This document shows, piece by piece, positions 44,205-56,726 of a DNA stretch of 64,000 nt; position 1 is the first letter of the stretch; each line of letters opens with the position of its first letter. The notes under the pieces are model-generated. The model saw nothing but the letters and a program-made list of their open reading frames with translations, was not told the DNA's origin and did no database searches. A program made the translations under genes and the position numbers. The stretch is taken from the NCBI GenBank assembly GCA_030704615.1, contig CM060733.1, positions 48,854,001 through 48,918,000 on the forward strand. The letters run 5' to 3'. Origin of the DNA: Takakia lepidozioides (taxonomy: Eukaryota; Streptophyta; Takakiopsida; Takakiales; Takakiaceae).

Positions 44205-47200
44205 CTAAACTAAACTTGTAGCACCTTCAATATCATGCGTGTTTAAGAAACTTTTCAGACCATAAGGTGGAACTTCCCTGCGTGTCACCCAATGTGGTAT
44301 AATTAGGGGTAACAGAGTAGGATACGATCTTGTAGAAGGTATCAGTAGGGACAATATCTTCAAATTGCAAGATGGGTGCAGAAGCTGCCAATGCACCAAT
44401 TGGTCCGGGTACGGCAACACAACCTCTGAAATCATGACCGATTTCACATGGATACGGTAATAGTTGTCTGACACATTTGCTTTCGGAAATCCAGCAATAT
44501 ATCCCACACCTGCCCTTCTTTTTGGTGCACAAGGATCAAATAATAACACCTTGTCGCCGATCTGAAACTGCAACAAAAACCAGATTCCTATATCAGAAAT
44601 GAACCCTGGAGAACAGAAACTGACAGCTTGACACTCCTGCAAAATGACATTGAAGTTCTTCCAGCAAACACCCCAACCCTACCTATTGCAGTACTTCCAA
44701 TTCCGAATTGCATTTGCTTGTCTCTATACTACATGCTGACATGATCAAAGCTGGAACGGTGCCATACCTAGTTGGTAGCAGGTTATGCATGGTCAACATG
44801 GATGTGGTAGGACGATGTTACAAAACTACCTTCGTAGGTTGTTGGGCCTGCAGCTATGTGGCGATACATAAGAGGTGTATTGATCCAGCATCAGACAAGG
44901 AAACAAAATTGCACAAATGAAGTACTTACACTGTGCGGATTTTGTTGGTCACCCTGTGGTTCAGTTAGATCCACTGTGGTTGTAGTCTGATTGATAGCAC
45001 ATATTGTACTCTCCCTGTCCATTGAACGCTTCACTGGTTTCACCATCTGTATATTGAATGACACAATGATCAAAAAATGAGAATAGCACGAATGACACAC
45101 ATTGTGAAGTAGCATTAACAATACAAATCCACCCACGCGCCCAAGCATTGAAACTTTTGCTCTCACCTTTCTTTGATTATGCTTTGTTGTTGCATCGGGA
45201 GGCAAAGTCGTTGGAACTCTGGCAGCAGGAAGCCCTGGTTCGGATGCCTTTGCAGATTGTTGTGATCCACTACCCATGGCTGCAGTATTGAACAAGTAGT
45301 TGGGCTGCCCATATCTGTATGGGTGCCCTGACACATACTCAGGGATGTGTGCAGCCTTGGATACACCCTCTAACCAAGGCAGTAATTCTTTCATAAGCCT
45401 CTTACAGTTTGGCTGATCCCTCAACTTCCATGGATACGGGAAGATGCAATTATTTGCAGGGTTGGGTAAGCAAGTGAGTGGGGAATCGTCCACCAGCAAA
45501 GTATTGGTTGGATTGTAATGGTTGTAGTCCTTCCAAAACTTACATAAGTTCTTGTACATGACAGTTTTAGAAGGATTGAAAGGGTCCACCATTCCCACAG
45601 GCTGGTCACAATAGTCTTGGTGAAGCACCATCTTTGGTTGCTTCCCACGAAACAAAGCTTTCACAACTGGAAGGACATTACTCAATGACATGGAAGACCA
45701 TACACCTACATCAAAAATCTGAAGGCATCGGTCCAGAAACTCCTGACACCCAGGTCTGGAGGTGACAGTGGGCTCTAGGTATTCCCTTGTTCGTAGTTTG
45801 CTCTCACATAACAATCCATTCAAGTCAAGTATAAAGATGTGTTTCTGCCTCTCAGTTGCCGAAGGGCAATTACCTACAACTTGTACATGATTATCATGTA
45901 CAAAAGACACACCTTTCTGTGGGGCACTCTGCAAATTCATGGAGACCTCACAGGCATATTGAGAGGGTAGTACATATGCCGGCAGTGCTACTGGTGTAGG
46001 GGACAACAAAACTGATGAACACTTTGCAGTTGCCTCAACAATATGGGGGGATGGATTGAGTTCACCTTCAGACCAACCCTCCATGTCATCATCCCCCTCC
46101 ATTTCTGAAAGCCCAAACAATGAGCCTATTGTGTTTGGCTTTGGTGGCGGTGAAGAAACTGCCTTGAACAGGTTGAGTGGTGAGCCCATAACATGAGAAA
46201 TAGTCTCATTTGTTGGATGTGGCGCAAAGGTGGTGCATGGTGGACCTGTAGGCTGTGAATCTGGCACATTCATGCCAAGTTTAGCTGCGAGCGCAATGTT
46301 GAATGCAGCTGCTACCTCCAGTTGGACTTGGACTGCTTCCAAAGCTGCCTTGGAGCTGGCTTCCATCTGCACTTGTTTGTTTTCCATAGCATCGAGGCGA
46401 GCTGCTAGTGAACCAATTCCCTGCCCCATCACATAGAACACCTCCAAAGTAACAATTCACTACACTGACTGATGAACTAGTAAGAAAAGAGAACCAAACG
46501 GCAATTAGCAATGGCATGGAAATCACGAATATGTAATTCACACCAAAATTGGTACTGAGTTCATATATCGTTGTGGCTGCACTGCCTGTACACCCCGACC
46601 CGTAGCCTTTGTCACTCCTGGCGCTACCGGCGATCTCCTGCAAACTTGGTGTACGTCCAGTCTCCTTCTCCTGTGATTGCAACAAACTTGCAAGTGTAAA
46701 TGACTAGCATAGCACACTGCCAACAGTAAAGAATTATCTAGGATAGCGTCAATGACTCCCCCTCAATAAGAGTGCTTAGTTTCTTGCTGGCGCCCAACTC
46801 TGAGAAGGCCCCCAAGTAGTAGCAATGTGTACTAATTCCATCCATATAGGAATAGACTATGAGCTCTATAAAAAAAAACCCAACACATAAAGTTTGTCAA
46901 TGCAAAACAATGTGGGAACTTCCTATGTTGTAAGAGAAGTATACCAGTCGTGCTACAACACCGCTGATTCCACTGCGACCCGATCGAGATGTATTCTTCA
47001 CACATCCCCGCGCCTTGACACCATTTGCCTGGAATTTCTTGAAATCAGTGGAACCCCAACTAACAACTAGTTGTGCCCATGTCTTGTCTGGCACATGATG
47101 GGGTTTGGGCAGCCCCACACTATAGTAATTTTTGAACAGCTTATTTCGTTGGTACTTGAGCTGCCCGCAAATTGTTTTTGTAATAGCCTTTATGTTAAGA

Positions 47201-48273
47201 CCAGGAGGTCCGTATTCCCAATCTGAAGCCAAGATCTCCATGATCTTTTCAATTAAGTGTAATGGTTGATCCTGAGCATACAATGACCAGTCCAACAAAC
47301 GTTGACACTGCCCTCGCAGAGCTGTCATCCACTGGTTCCGAGCAGGACCTTCAGGGTTTCCAAGTTCATCACAAGAAATGAAAAATTTCCTCCTCCCTAC
47401 AGCCACATTCTGAGCAGCCTGGTCTCTCAGATCTTTTGCAAGTGCCCTTCTTTCCCTCCTTAAAGCATTTTTGCGTTCTATAGGAGTCACACCTGATGTC
47501 CCCCCAGGAGTAAGGCTGGAATCCTGCAAGGTTTCAGCAGTACCTTGCATGTTACCACCTTCACTCTGTTGGGGCTGGACTGTTGTCTCCCACCCCACAG
47601 GATGATGCGGAGCAAATGCATCCTCGGTCTGTTTCAGAATGCCTTTCCCTTTCAGGGTATTAGGTGTACCTGGAGATGTTGGATAAAGAGGTGGCCGCGG
47701 TGCAGTGAAGCTCGAAGGTGCCGGCTGTTGTACTCCACTGTAGTTGGATCCTGAAGGTTGGTGGCCACCATACTGGACCTGCCCCTGGTGTGGTCTTGCA
47801 GGGCTGGTAGGATAGAGGGAGGAAGTAGGTTGGTTGTACATAGGCCGAGGAGGATACATACTATGGGGATGCATTCCATAATGGTGGTAAATGGAATACC
47901 CACCTTGACTAGGATCATGCATTGGAGCGCCTGCAGGTGGAGCAAAAGAATTGTAATTCTGGCACTGAGGATCATTGTTTGGAGGTTGATAGTGAGGATA
48001 CGGCATGTGCCCATGCAGATTATACCCTGACATGGCAGGATACTGCGGGTACATAAGCGGATACGAGGGAGGAGCCGATACTGGTGGATACAAGGGAGCT
48101 GGAACGTCAGTCTGTGGAGTGGGCGGGGCTGGTTTTTCGTAAGTTGGAACAACCGCGCCACTCATCACAGCAGTTGGCGCAATAGTTGGTGCACACTTTG
48201 CTGGAGTAAGAGACTTATGCTCGTTCGCATCCTTCCCTGCAATTCCCTTCCTTTTTTTTACTGAACTCTGCAC
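44205..48273 (-). CDS. CACTA TnpA-like protein (Transposase_24 type) with inserted FCP1/NIF-type phosphatase domain
   Basis: Four minus-strand coding blocks. 48273 to about 46945: Pro/Tyr/Gly-rich N-terminus, a basic helix (RKNALRRERRALAKDL) and a plant transposase-like region (QLKYQRNKLFKNYYSVGLP, AQLVVSWGSTDFKKFQAN). About 46690-46570: EKETGRTPSLQEIAGSA. About 46440-44930: coiled coil, then a domain of about 175 residues with HIFILDLNGLLCE, VGVWSSMSLSNVLPVV and NTLLVDDSPLTCL, as in FCP1/NIF-type HAD phosphatases. Asn replaces the second Asp of DxD, as in a plant subgroup with DVNGLL. The last block, 44567-44205, is IGDKVLLFDPCAPKRRAG. Intron 44568-44929 has GTAAGT and TTGTTGCAG sites and joins NPHS to FQIGD in frame. 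TnpA binds CACTA ends; the phosphatase role is unknown. The start codon is not resolved. Confidence 0.75.
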
Positions 48274-48390
48274 ACATTGCTCAACATAAACATGAGAAAC
48301 AATACCACCATACTACTAGGGATGGCAAACCTAGTGGGTAAGCAAAGCCCAAAGGCCTATGCAAGAAGACCCTGTCAGTCAGACCTACCT

Positions 48391-48830
48391 ATAAACAGTG
48401 AGGAGTCTTCTAAAGAATGGAAATGACTGTCTACAATCCAAGACAACCCTGAAAAACTGGAGTGCATCACAAAGGGGTACAACGTGCCCATTAGTTCTTC
48501 TGAGATTGCTGAAGCAATAGAACATCTAAAGGGCTATAAAGTTGGTGTGTCTGATACGATTGTCAAGCCTGGTGTGATCATATGGTAGATGCCCTTGCAC
48601 TCCTCTGGGACCTTATTTGGAAGACTGAAATGATACCCTTTCGCTGGAGAGAGGGTGTCAGTGTCAATCTGAGGTGACAGATGACAGCCTAGGAACTACC
48701 GTAGCATTACACTTCTTACCACAGTTTGCAAGCTGTTCTGTAGGATAATAAGCACCCATCTTGAGGTTGATTTGGAGTCTGGAAGTGTTTTCCATGAAGG
48801 TGAGGCAGGCTTCCTGGGGGCTGTGTCAAC
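48391..48830 (+). pseudogene. LINE reverse transcriptase fragment, copy 1
   Basis: The plus strand encodes, with stops, SSEIAEAIEHLKGYKVGVSD, WKTEMIPFRWREGVSVNL and RNYRSITLLTTVCKLFCRI. These match the N-terminal RT region of non-LTR retrotransposons. The first part is a diverged copy of 51223-51420 (PSEIVEAIEHLNGYKAGGPD), so two relics of one LINE family are present. It lies inside the composite insertion between the two CACTA genes. Confidence 0.75.
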
Positions 48831-49126
48831 CATGTCCCTGAGCTGGCCTATTCAAGGAAGGAAAAAAGAAAGAAACCTCTAAGGAAACCTCTGTCCTAGA
48901 ACGACACCTTCCTTCTACAAAGGTTTCCTTCCTTGACATCTTATGGTGCACGCGCTGACATGCTCTCTTTGAGCACCAAAAGCTGAATGGATTCTAAAGT
49001 TTTAGCATGATTGGAGTTGGCCAACCCACACGGCAGATGTGTACTCCAAGGCCTGATAAGGCCTGATCTCTTCATAAGTGCTGGTATGGCGGCATCACCC
49101 ATCTGTAACCCAAATCTCTTGCTTTC

Positions 49127-49420
49127 CTAATTTTTAAAGGGCTGATAAACGAAAACATTGAAGAGCAGCGGGGAGAGGGTACAACCTTGAGCTACACCTT
49201 GGTCAATGTCAAAGAAATTAGACTTCTCGCTATTGACCACAACACAAGCTTTGGTGTTCGCATGCAGGTTGTGAACCATCCTCCATATCTTTCCCCTGAC
49301 CCCAGAAGCTGTAGAACAACTGACGTGGCTGCTCAGGGCGAGTTTGGAGTACCAGCCTTGACCTCTCAACATGATGAGTTCAAGGTCAGATGGTACAGTC
49401 AGCTGAATCGCATGCCTCAT
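49127..49420 (-). pseudogene. LINE reverse transcriptase fragment in inverted orientation
   Basis: The minus strand encodes GVRGKIWRMVHNLHANTKAC and FFDIDQGVAQGCTLSPLLFN, the RT finger/palm region just before the catalytic YxDD box of LINEs. Flanking LINE pieces are on the plus strand, so this part was inverted, as happens in twin-primed LINE insertions or later rearrangement. The YxDD box itself is missing. Confidence 0.78.
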
Positions 49421-50093
49421 ACCAGCGACCCTATGATAAATACCTGAATATTAGGAAGGAAGAACTCACCCTGCTAGATGAATCTGACGTGGAGGCTGAA
49501 GTGTCTAAGGCCATGTCAAAAGCATGAAGAATGTCCGAACAAAACAATGTTAGGCATAAACTTCCCTGAACTCGTTTCCAGTTTGTGACATGGGTGAGGA
49601 CTTTGAGGATGATCTGAAGGGCAGACCTACCCTTGGCACTAGACTGAAAATTTTACCTCAGGATGGGGAGTCTACCTTTGAACAATAAACAGATGCAGAG
49701 AGGAAAGGGAGATTGTCAATGCTCACTGGTGTGGGTGGCCTGAAGACAATGTCCATTTTCTGATACAAGTCCGGGGTATTCTCATCAGAGAGCGACCCTC
49801 TTCAGGACCATCAAGAACATAGTCCCTGCACCTCTGTTCACCAACTTTCAATATCTCAAGGCTGAGTCTAAAGCGGTGGCCTTGTTGGGGTCTCATTGCT
49901 TGGTAGCCCACATACAACATATTGATGCTTGTGTGAAGGGCTTTCTAAAAGGAATCTGGAAAGCCTGAACTAATGTTTATAACACGGTAAGTCCTACTAC
50001 TGGAGTGAGCCCCTCATGTCTGTTCCCTCTTGTTCTGCTGGGCACGGGCAAGGTCTGTGGCCACAAGGCTATGATAAGCAACTTCTCAGGAGT

Positions 50094-50124
<31 letters not shown>
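50094..50124 (+). repeat. (CT)n microsatellite
   Basis: About 15 CT dinucleotides in a row. A shorter run occurs in the related repeat at 51764-51778. Confidence 0.9.
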
Positions 50125-50127
<3 letters not shown>

Positions 50128-50150
50128 AGTCTCGAGGACGAAGGACCTCT

Positions 50151-51600
50151 TTGTGGGTTGTGTTTACATGCCCACAGAGGGGACGCTCACAAGCTGATGC
50201 AGACAAAGCCTTCGAAGATGTAAAGCTGGACTGTGCTTCGTTCCTTGCCAAAGGTCAGGTGGTGCTATTGGGTGACTTCAATGCCCGGGTGGGCAAAGGG
50301 CTCCATCAGGACGATATCATTGGACCTTTTGGTGAGGACGAACTGAATTCTAATGGCAGACGGTTAATTAACTGTCTAGAAGATCTTCAGCTTTTGACCT
50401 TGAATAACAGGACAAGAGGTGACCAAGTGCAGTGGACTCGTGAGAAATCCCAAACTGGGGAACGTTCCATTGTGGATTATATCATAATGGACAAAAATTT
50501 GTTCCCCCAGTGTGCCAATGTGTTGATCGACAGAACTGATATTGGTACCTCTGACCATTTCCTGGTTTGGAATGAGATCAAAAGGTGTTTTCCCAACACC
50601 AAGAGATATGTGAAACATTCGATTCGGAAGTGGCGCATAGAAAAACTCCATAATGAGGAGGTCAAGGCTGAGTATGTCCAGCCCTTGCAAGAGGGTCTCC
50701 CTCATTTTGTCCAATCGCTCCAAGAACTTCAGTCTCGCTCTGATAACGCAAGAAATGAAGTCGAAAGAGCAGGGGACTCTTGGGAGAGTTTCGTTTCCTC
50801 CGTGGTTGACAAGATCATTGGGATGAAACTAATTGTCTATGGTAGAGCTGTTAATTGGTGGACCAATGAGATTAAACTCAAGATAGCTGAGAGACGAGCC
50901 CTCTATAAAGAGTGCTGCAATTTGGAAACCAACAGAGAATTGTGGGCGAGGTACTACCAGCTCCGTAAAGATATCAAACAGCTTGTTAGGTCTCAGAAGA
51001 ATTATACTGGGACAAGTTATACAGTGAAATAAACTCAAACCACCATGGTGGTAATGACAAGAAATTCTGGTTGGCCCTTCAACATTTGTACAAGCCGAAA
51101 AACGGTCAGCAAGTACAAGCGCTGAAGACTACTAAAGGTGCAGTGGTGACTTCATCGGTTGACATTGTCAAAACCTTTGAAACTCACTACAGTATCCTTG
51201 GCATAACTTCTAGGTCTAACAGTGAGGGGTCTTCTACTGAATGGAGGGACACAGTTGGAAAAACTGTTCCTATGATGCAAAACAGCCCTGATGAACTGGA
51301 GTATATTTCAATGGCTTATAACGCTCCCATTAGTCCTTCTGAGATTGTGGAAGCAATTGAACATTTAAATGGATATAAAGCTGGTGGACCTGATGGTATT
51401 GTCAACGAGCTTATCAAGCACGGTGGCGATCCCATGCGGGTTGTCAACATAAATCAGGCGTTGGCAGAGACGGTTCAATCCATCAACTTCAAGACAGAAT
51501 TCAATCCCTACTTCTCCTCTTTAACCTGATCTAGAAGACTGAAACGATCCCCTTTCGCTGGTGACAGGGCGTCATTGTCAATCTATACAAGAAGGATTTC
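50151..51600 (+). pseudogene. LINE endonuclease and RT N-terminal region
   Basis: An open stretch of 293 residues has APE-type endonuclease motifs: VVLLGDFNARVG, RSIVDYIIMD and DIGTSDHFLV (catalytic Asp-His). The linker is rich in Lys/Glu. After a stop at 51030-51032 the next stretch (51071-51529) has KPKNGQQVQALKTTKGAVV and PSEIVEAIEHLNGYKAGGPD, the RT entry motif of LINEs. RT sequence then decays (TETIPFRW near 51545) and is cut. The start of the endonuclease is missing because a CT repeat lies upstream. The enzyme nicks target DNA for target-primed reverse transcription. This copy is 5'- and 3'-truncated. Confidence 0.82.
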
Positions 51601-51778
51601 TAGAGGATATCTGGAAAACCCGAATTAATTCTATATATGAAGGTAAGTCTTACTACCAACGTCAGCCCCTGACAGAGGTAGGTTCTGTCCCTTTTGTTCC
51701 CGCTCAAACTGGGCGCGGGGTCAATGTCCACAAGGCTACGGCAAACAACGTCTTATGAGTACAATCTCTCTCTCTCTG

Positions 51779-52411
51779 ATGAAAATGAAGTTAGACAAAG
51801 TGGCTTGTCACTACCGTTCATGTTGTTCTTCTTCTTGGTCCATGGATTGGTGAGAGACAATCACCAAATCAAAACCACTATTCTCAGTTTATGGGTTCAA
51901 GATGAAAAAGGAAAAAGAGGCAACATTTATATACCATCATGAAGGAGAGTCAAGCATACCATAAGAGTACCAACACTCACATTGCTGAAAACAAAGGCAC
52001 ATGGTCCACAAGTTGAATTGGCAAAGAGATGTTGGAGGGTTTAGGGGTAAGGACTTCAAGTGCCTCTAGTGCTGCATTGTCTATCTGGCTTTGTTGAAGA
52101 AGAAGTATGACCCCCACAACTGTTGGCCTCATTACAATCCAGACCAAGCCAGAAAGCAGGCAACTGGAGTTGACATTCCAGTGAGCCTTTTCCCACCCAA
52201 ATTCATATGCAAGACTCATGCCCAACAACCTTGCTGCAATTGTTTCTTACCCTCACTGCCTTTTCATATGCATATGGAGACAGAACTTTGGTGCAGATCG
52301 CAAACCTGCTGATGGGTTGGGGAGTTTGCAGGGTGCTTTGCGCGCTTTGTCTTTGTTGGGGCTTCTTTCATCGTTTCCATCTCTGACTCCGAGCTGGTCT
52401 CATTGAAGTCT
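51779..52411. other. No gene recognised
   Basis: About 630 bases with short unconvincing open frames and no recognised motif. Confidence 0.45.
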
Positions 52412-52900
52412 TCATGTGCGGCATAATCTTGGTCTCGCTGCAATTCTTGCTCTCGTGCCTCCTCTGTGTCTGACTCCGCTTGAACCTGCGCTTCCTCCTC
52501 TTGCTCTACCTCTTTCTCCCTTGTGACATTGCAGAGTGCAGGAGTTGAACTCTGTGACTTCGGCGAGGAGGACCTGTGTGTTTGAGGATTTCCTCAACGA
52601 GGCGTTTAGGGCGACTCAAGCTCTCTTCGACGCTGCAAAGAAGAAGAAAGACAAAGTCAGCAGCTGCAAAACCCTAACATATCCTCTCTGCAGGTTTGGA
52701 GCTTTTAATGCGGTTTCATGGCTAGGGCTAGGTAGGGGATATGAAAAAAACCGAAGTTTGGACCTCTTTGCAATGTCGTAGATCTTCAGTCGTGCGAAGA
52801 ATGCCTTGTTCTCCGCTTGACGCTTTGCTCGTTCTACCTCCCTCGCTGTAGGCTTGCGCCCTGGTGTAACTTCTGGACACTCTATTTGGGTCTCCATTTC
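52412..52900 (-). other. Possible first exons of a minus-strand gene, divergent from the TNP2 gene
   Basis: From an ATG near 52897 the minus strand reads METQIECPEVTPGRKPTARE, then VERAKRQAENKAFFARLKIYD, a compact charged helix. A GT-rich junction and non-coding-like sequence follow, then an in-frame-looking KRLVEEILKHTGPPRRSHRV and a very basic Arg/Ser-rich stretch. Such N-termini occur in several plant nuclear proteins, but I cannot name one. It may be a captured host-gene fragment sharing a short intergenic region with the TNP2 gene start at 52927, or chance. Splicing was not resolved. Confidence 0.3.
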
Positions 52901-52926
52901 CTGACGAGTCTCACTCACTCGCCAAG

Positions 52927-55900
52927 ATGATCCCTCCTACTGCCCATCGATTGCAAAGGCGGACACAAGCAGAACATGACGATGACAGATTGTGGAAACT
53001 AGAGGAAGCGCGAGCAAGAAGACTGGGTCTTCGGAAAATTCTATGTCCATGCAATGCCTGTCATGGTGGGAACTGGCAAACCATTGGCCGGGCTAAGCGT
53101 CATCTGCTTTTGAACTTGCGAGATCCTAACTTACGAGAACTCCCGGTGCATATCTCTGGATTCTCTTCCCTTTGCAGATGCATACTTTGAAATTATAAGA
53201 AACAGTTCAAATTCCTGGTAGCGGTATTGTTGTAAGGTGTAGAGTATTGTACATGTCCGTTTTCCTATTGCCACGTGCCTGTACAAATGGCACGTTCCAC
53301 ATCCACTATTGCAAATGAAAAAACTCCCCATCTTATAGTGGATTGACATGTGGCGTCTGATATGTACTAAGCAGGAAAACTCTGGAGACGAACATGAGGG
53401 GTTTAGAACGGAAACCAGCCCTGCAGGTGGTCCTGATACCTTGGATCGTAATCTTGACATGCTTAGAATGCTCCGGGAGACATTCGCAACTATAGATAAT
53501 GGGGTGCAAACTGGTGATGCACATGAGGAACCGGGAGATGGAACACAGGGCCAATGGGACACAGATGGAGTGCCAGAGCAGACTGATGGTGGACTGAAGA
53601 GCGATGGTGATCGTGGTGCAGCGAGTGCCTTACGTTTTGAGCACGAGGCATCCAGGGCTTTATATGTAGGGAGTCGATTGTCTGCTACCTTACTGCTGTT
53701 AAATGCTTGTCAAACCCATGGTGTGTCAAACACCTTTGTCGATGAACTCCTTACATTGTTAGGAAGACAACTGTTGCCAGCAGACAATTGCCTGCCAAAG
53801 TCCCACTATGAGGCAAAACAACTCATAATGGAACTCGGGCTTCATTACGAGAGTATACATGCATGTCCGAAAGGCTGTGTGTTGTTCAGAAGGGAGCTTC
53901 AGAATTTGGAGGTTTGTCCAAAATGTCAGGCACGTCGTTATGTGGTGGGTACGAAGACACCAGTACCTCGTAAGGTCCTTCGACATTTCCCTATCATTCC
54001 AAGGCTGCTTCGAATGTATAAAGCCAAATCCATCTCAGAGTTAATGTCATGGCACTTTAAGAATCGAAGTCTGGATGGCTTGGTTAGGCACCCAGCAGAC
54101 AGCAAGGCTTGGGCCCACATTGACCAAAAATGGCCTGAGTTTGCAGCGGACCCCAGAAATCTGCGATTGGGTCTCGCATGGGATGGTGTCAATCCTTACA
54201 GTGATAAATCAAACAAATGGTCAACTTGGCCTGTCATGTTGGTAAACTATAATCTTCCACCCTGGCTGTGTACTAAGCCATTTTTCACGATGTTGGCTTT
54301 ATTGATTCCTGGACCACAATCTGTGGGAAATGACAATGCAGATGTTTATCTGCAGCCCCTTGTGGATGAGCTAAAATTGTTGTGGGAAGTTGGTGTGGAG
54401 GCATTGGATGGAAGTAGCCTAGTGGGGCAACAGTCATTTCGCATGAGGGCCATCTTGATGTGGTCAATCCACGACTTTCCAGCTTATGGGTTGCTAGCAG
54501 GATGCGCACACGGGGGATACAAGGCTTGCCCAGCTTGCGGCCCTAATGTTGATTCCAGGTACTCGAAGGCATGCAAAAAAGTTTTGTATCTTGGTCATAG
54601 GAGATACTTGCCTGCTGTTCATCCCTATAGGAATAACTCGTCCCACTTTAATGGACATGTGGAACATAGAGCAGCTCCTATGGTGGTCACTGCAAGTGAG
54701 CAATTTGACCGGGCTAAAACCAGAGAGTTGTATCTCGCAATGGGAGGGGCTGAGGGGGGAAAACAGGACCCTTCAAAGGAACATGGCATGAAACGGGTCA
54801 CTGTTTTGAACCAATTGCCATACTGGAAAGACTTACTCATCCGATACACACTGGATGTGATGCATTGTGAAAAAAATTTGTGTGAGAATGTGCTGAGAAC
54901 CATTCTTGGGGAGAAGGACACAGCCACATCTAGGAAGGATATGGAACTCAATGTCATTCGTGAACACTTGTGGTTGAGACCCCATCCCTCTCACCCGAAC
55001 AAGTTGGTGAAGCCTTTGGCCCCATATGTTCTTACTGAAGATGAGAAGGTGTTGTTTTTGGAAACATTGGCTGCAGTAAAGGCCCCCACAGGTTATGCTG
55101 CCACATTCCAGAAACATGTGGCTGACAATAAACTGTCTACAATGAAAACCCATGACTACCATGTAATGATGCAGCAGATTTTACCTCTTTGCATTCGAGG
55201 GGTATTGGGAAAGGGTCCACGGATGGCAATTATGAGGCTTTCTCGAGTCTTCCGAAAAGTGTGTGCAAAGATCATTAATCCAACTGAGCTACCGGCCTTA
55301 AAAGAAGATGTTGCAATCACTATGTGTCTGCTGGAGAAAGAATTCCCTCCGTCATTTTTTGATATCATGACTCACTTGCTTGTACACCTTGTGGACGAAT
55401 TGGAGGTGTGTGGTCCCGTGTCTAGCCGTTGGATGTATCCTATGGAACGGTATATGAAGACATTAAAAGGCTATGTAAGGAATATGAGCCGACCTGAAGG
55501 GAGCATGGCGGAAGGGTATGCTTTGGATGAGGCCCTAGGGTTTCTAAGTGAGTATATGGCTGAATTTCATGCTACAAGCCGAAGGGTGTGGGACTCCAAT
55601 GAAGAAGACTCAGTTAGTGGGGAGGTGGTTCAAGGATTGGGAAGTGTACGAGTCCTCACCATTCAAGAACGAGACAGTGCACACGAGTATATTTTGCACA
55701 ACACAGATTGCATGAAACCATTCCTTGAGTAAGTATGTTGCTTATCATATCCTGTGTGTTTCATTTCTGCCAATGGTATAAGCTGTAATCCTAATTTGCA
55801 ATTCTCATTTGGACACGGCCTATGAAGAGGAGATGGCACTCATAGAAGCATCCCGCACTGAGTTCAGAACAGCATTCCTTTGTGGACAAGACCAAGACCA

Positions 55901-56726
55901 CCACAATGGAGAAATTCCATACCCAACAGATATGCGCTTACTGGCTCCATTCCATGAATGGATTGAAGGTGCTGTCCAACGCAAGGTGAGTTCAGGTGAG
56001 TCCTATGATTTGGACATATGCCATTTATGTATACCACCAGCAGTACATCCTTGGGCTTCAAGTCCATGTATGCTTACGGCAATCACTTTCGAGCAATACG
56101 TGATGGGACTGGCGCCACAGACAGGGTGACATTTGATTCTGGAGTTGCTCAAGTATTCCATCAGGAAAGCGAAAATAGAGCAGGTATGTCCAAACGAGTG
56201 TTATCCCAATTGGAATGTGTGGTGTTGTAACAGAAATAATTCAACTGGATTACGGAATTCTTCACCCAATTCTGTTCTTGTGTAGATGGGTGAGGTCACA
56301 CATGGTGGGCGGAATGCCACCATGAAACGAGATGATTATGGCTTTCTCTTGGTTGACTTCAGTCGCATGTTACCTCGGATGGAGCAGCCCTGGACATTCC
56401 CTAGTCAGGTGGAGCAAGTTTTTTTCTCGGATGAAAAAAGTTCACGAGGGAACTGGAAGGTGGTCCTTCACAAGGACCCTCGATCCCGACGAGTGGTTCA
56501 CGATATTACAGAAGTGGCACTGGGTGAGGGAGACACTTATGTAGGCATGGTGCCTCCTGAAATTCCTTATAACATCATGACTGAGCTTGCTGTTTGTGTT
56601 CCTTTGAGTGAGGCAGATGAATTGGCCATTGCCAACTTGAATGCACTTGCAAGGCAGAGGCAAAATGGTAGAAGGCGGAGGCAAGCTCCACATGGGAGGT
56701 ACCAGGCCAGTTGTGCTATGGTCTAG
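52927..56726 (+). CDS. CACTA TNP2-type transposase (TnpD-like) with DUF4216-like tail
   Basis: The first exon starts at an ATG in good context (GCCAAGATG) and has the transposase-associated motif (KILCPCNACHGGNWQTIG). The main block (53348-55732, 794 codons, no internal stop) is a TNP2 transposase: Cys-rich ACPKGCVLF and EVCPKCQARRY, LGLAWDGVNPYSDKSN (catalytic Asp region), RMRAILMWSIHDFPAYG, LDVMHCEKNLCENVLRTIL and SRWMYPMERYMKTLKGYVRN. Further exons carry PFHEWIEGAVQRK then donor GTGAGT, TSLGFKSMYAYGNHFRAIRD, and DYGFLLVDFSRMLPRMEQPW with QVEQVFF (DUF4216-like). Introns near 55733-55830, 55987-56036 and 56184-56285 fit GT-AG, although the first acceptor is not certain. The protein would cut CACTA ends. 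It is remarkably intact for this window. Confidence 0.82.

Larger units (their letters stand above)
49955..51778 (+). repeat. ~170-bp direct repeats flanking the LINE endonuclease-RT segment
   Basis: GATATCTGGAAAACCCGAAT (51608) and the related GGAATCTGGAAAGCCTGAAC (49951) begin two diverged copies of about 170 bases. Both include GTAAGTC(C/T)TACTAC, TCTGTYCC-type and CCACAAGGCTA blocks and end in a CT-rich run. They enclose 50151-51600. They may be parts of the same LINE family. Confidence 0.55.

Noticed and set aside
43985-44221. 78-residue plus-strand frame near the left end of the insertion.
   Set aside because: AT-rich, overlaps the end of the TnpA-like gene on the other strand, and has no recognisable motif.
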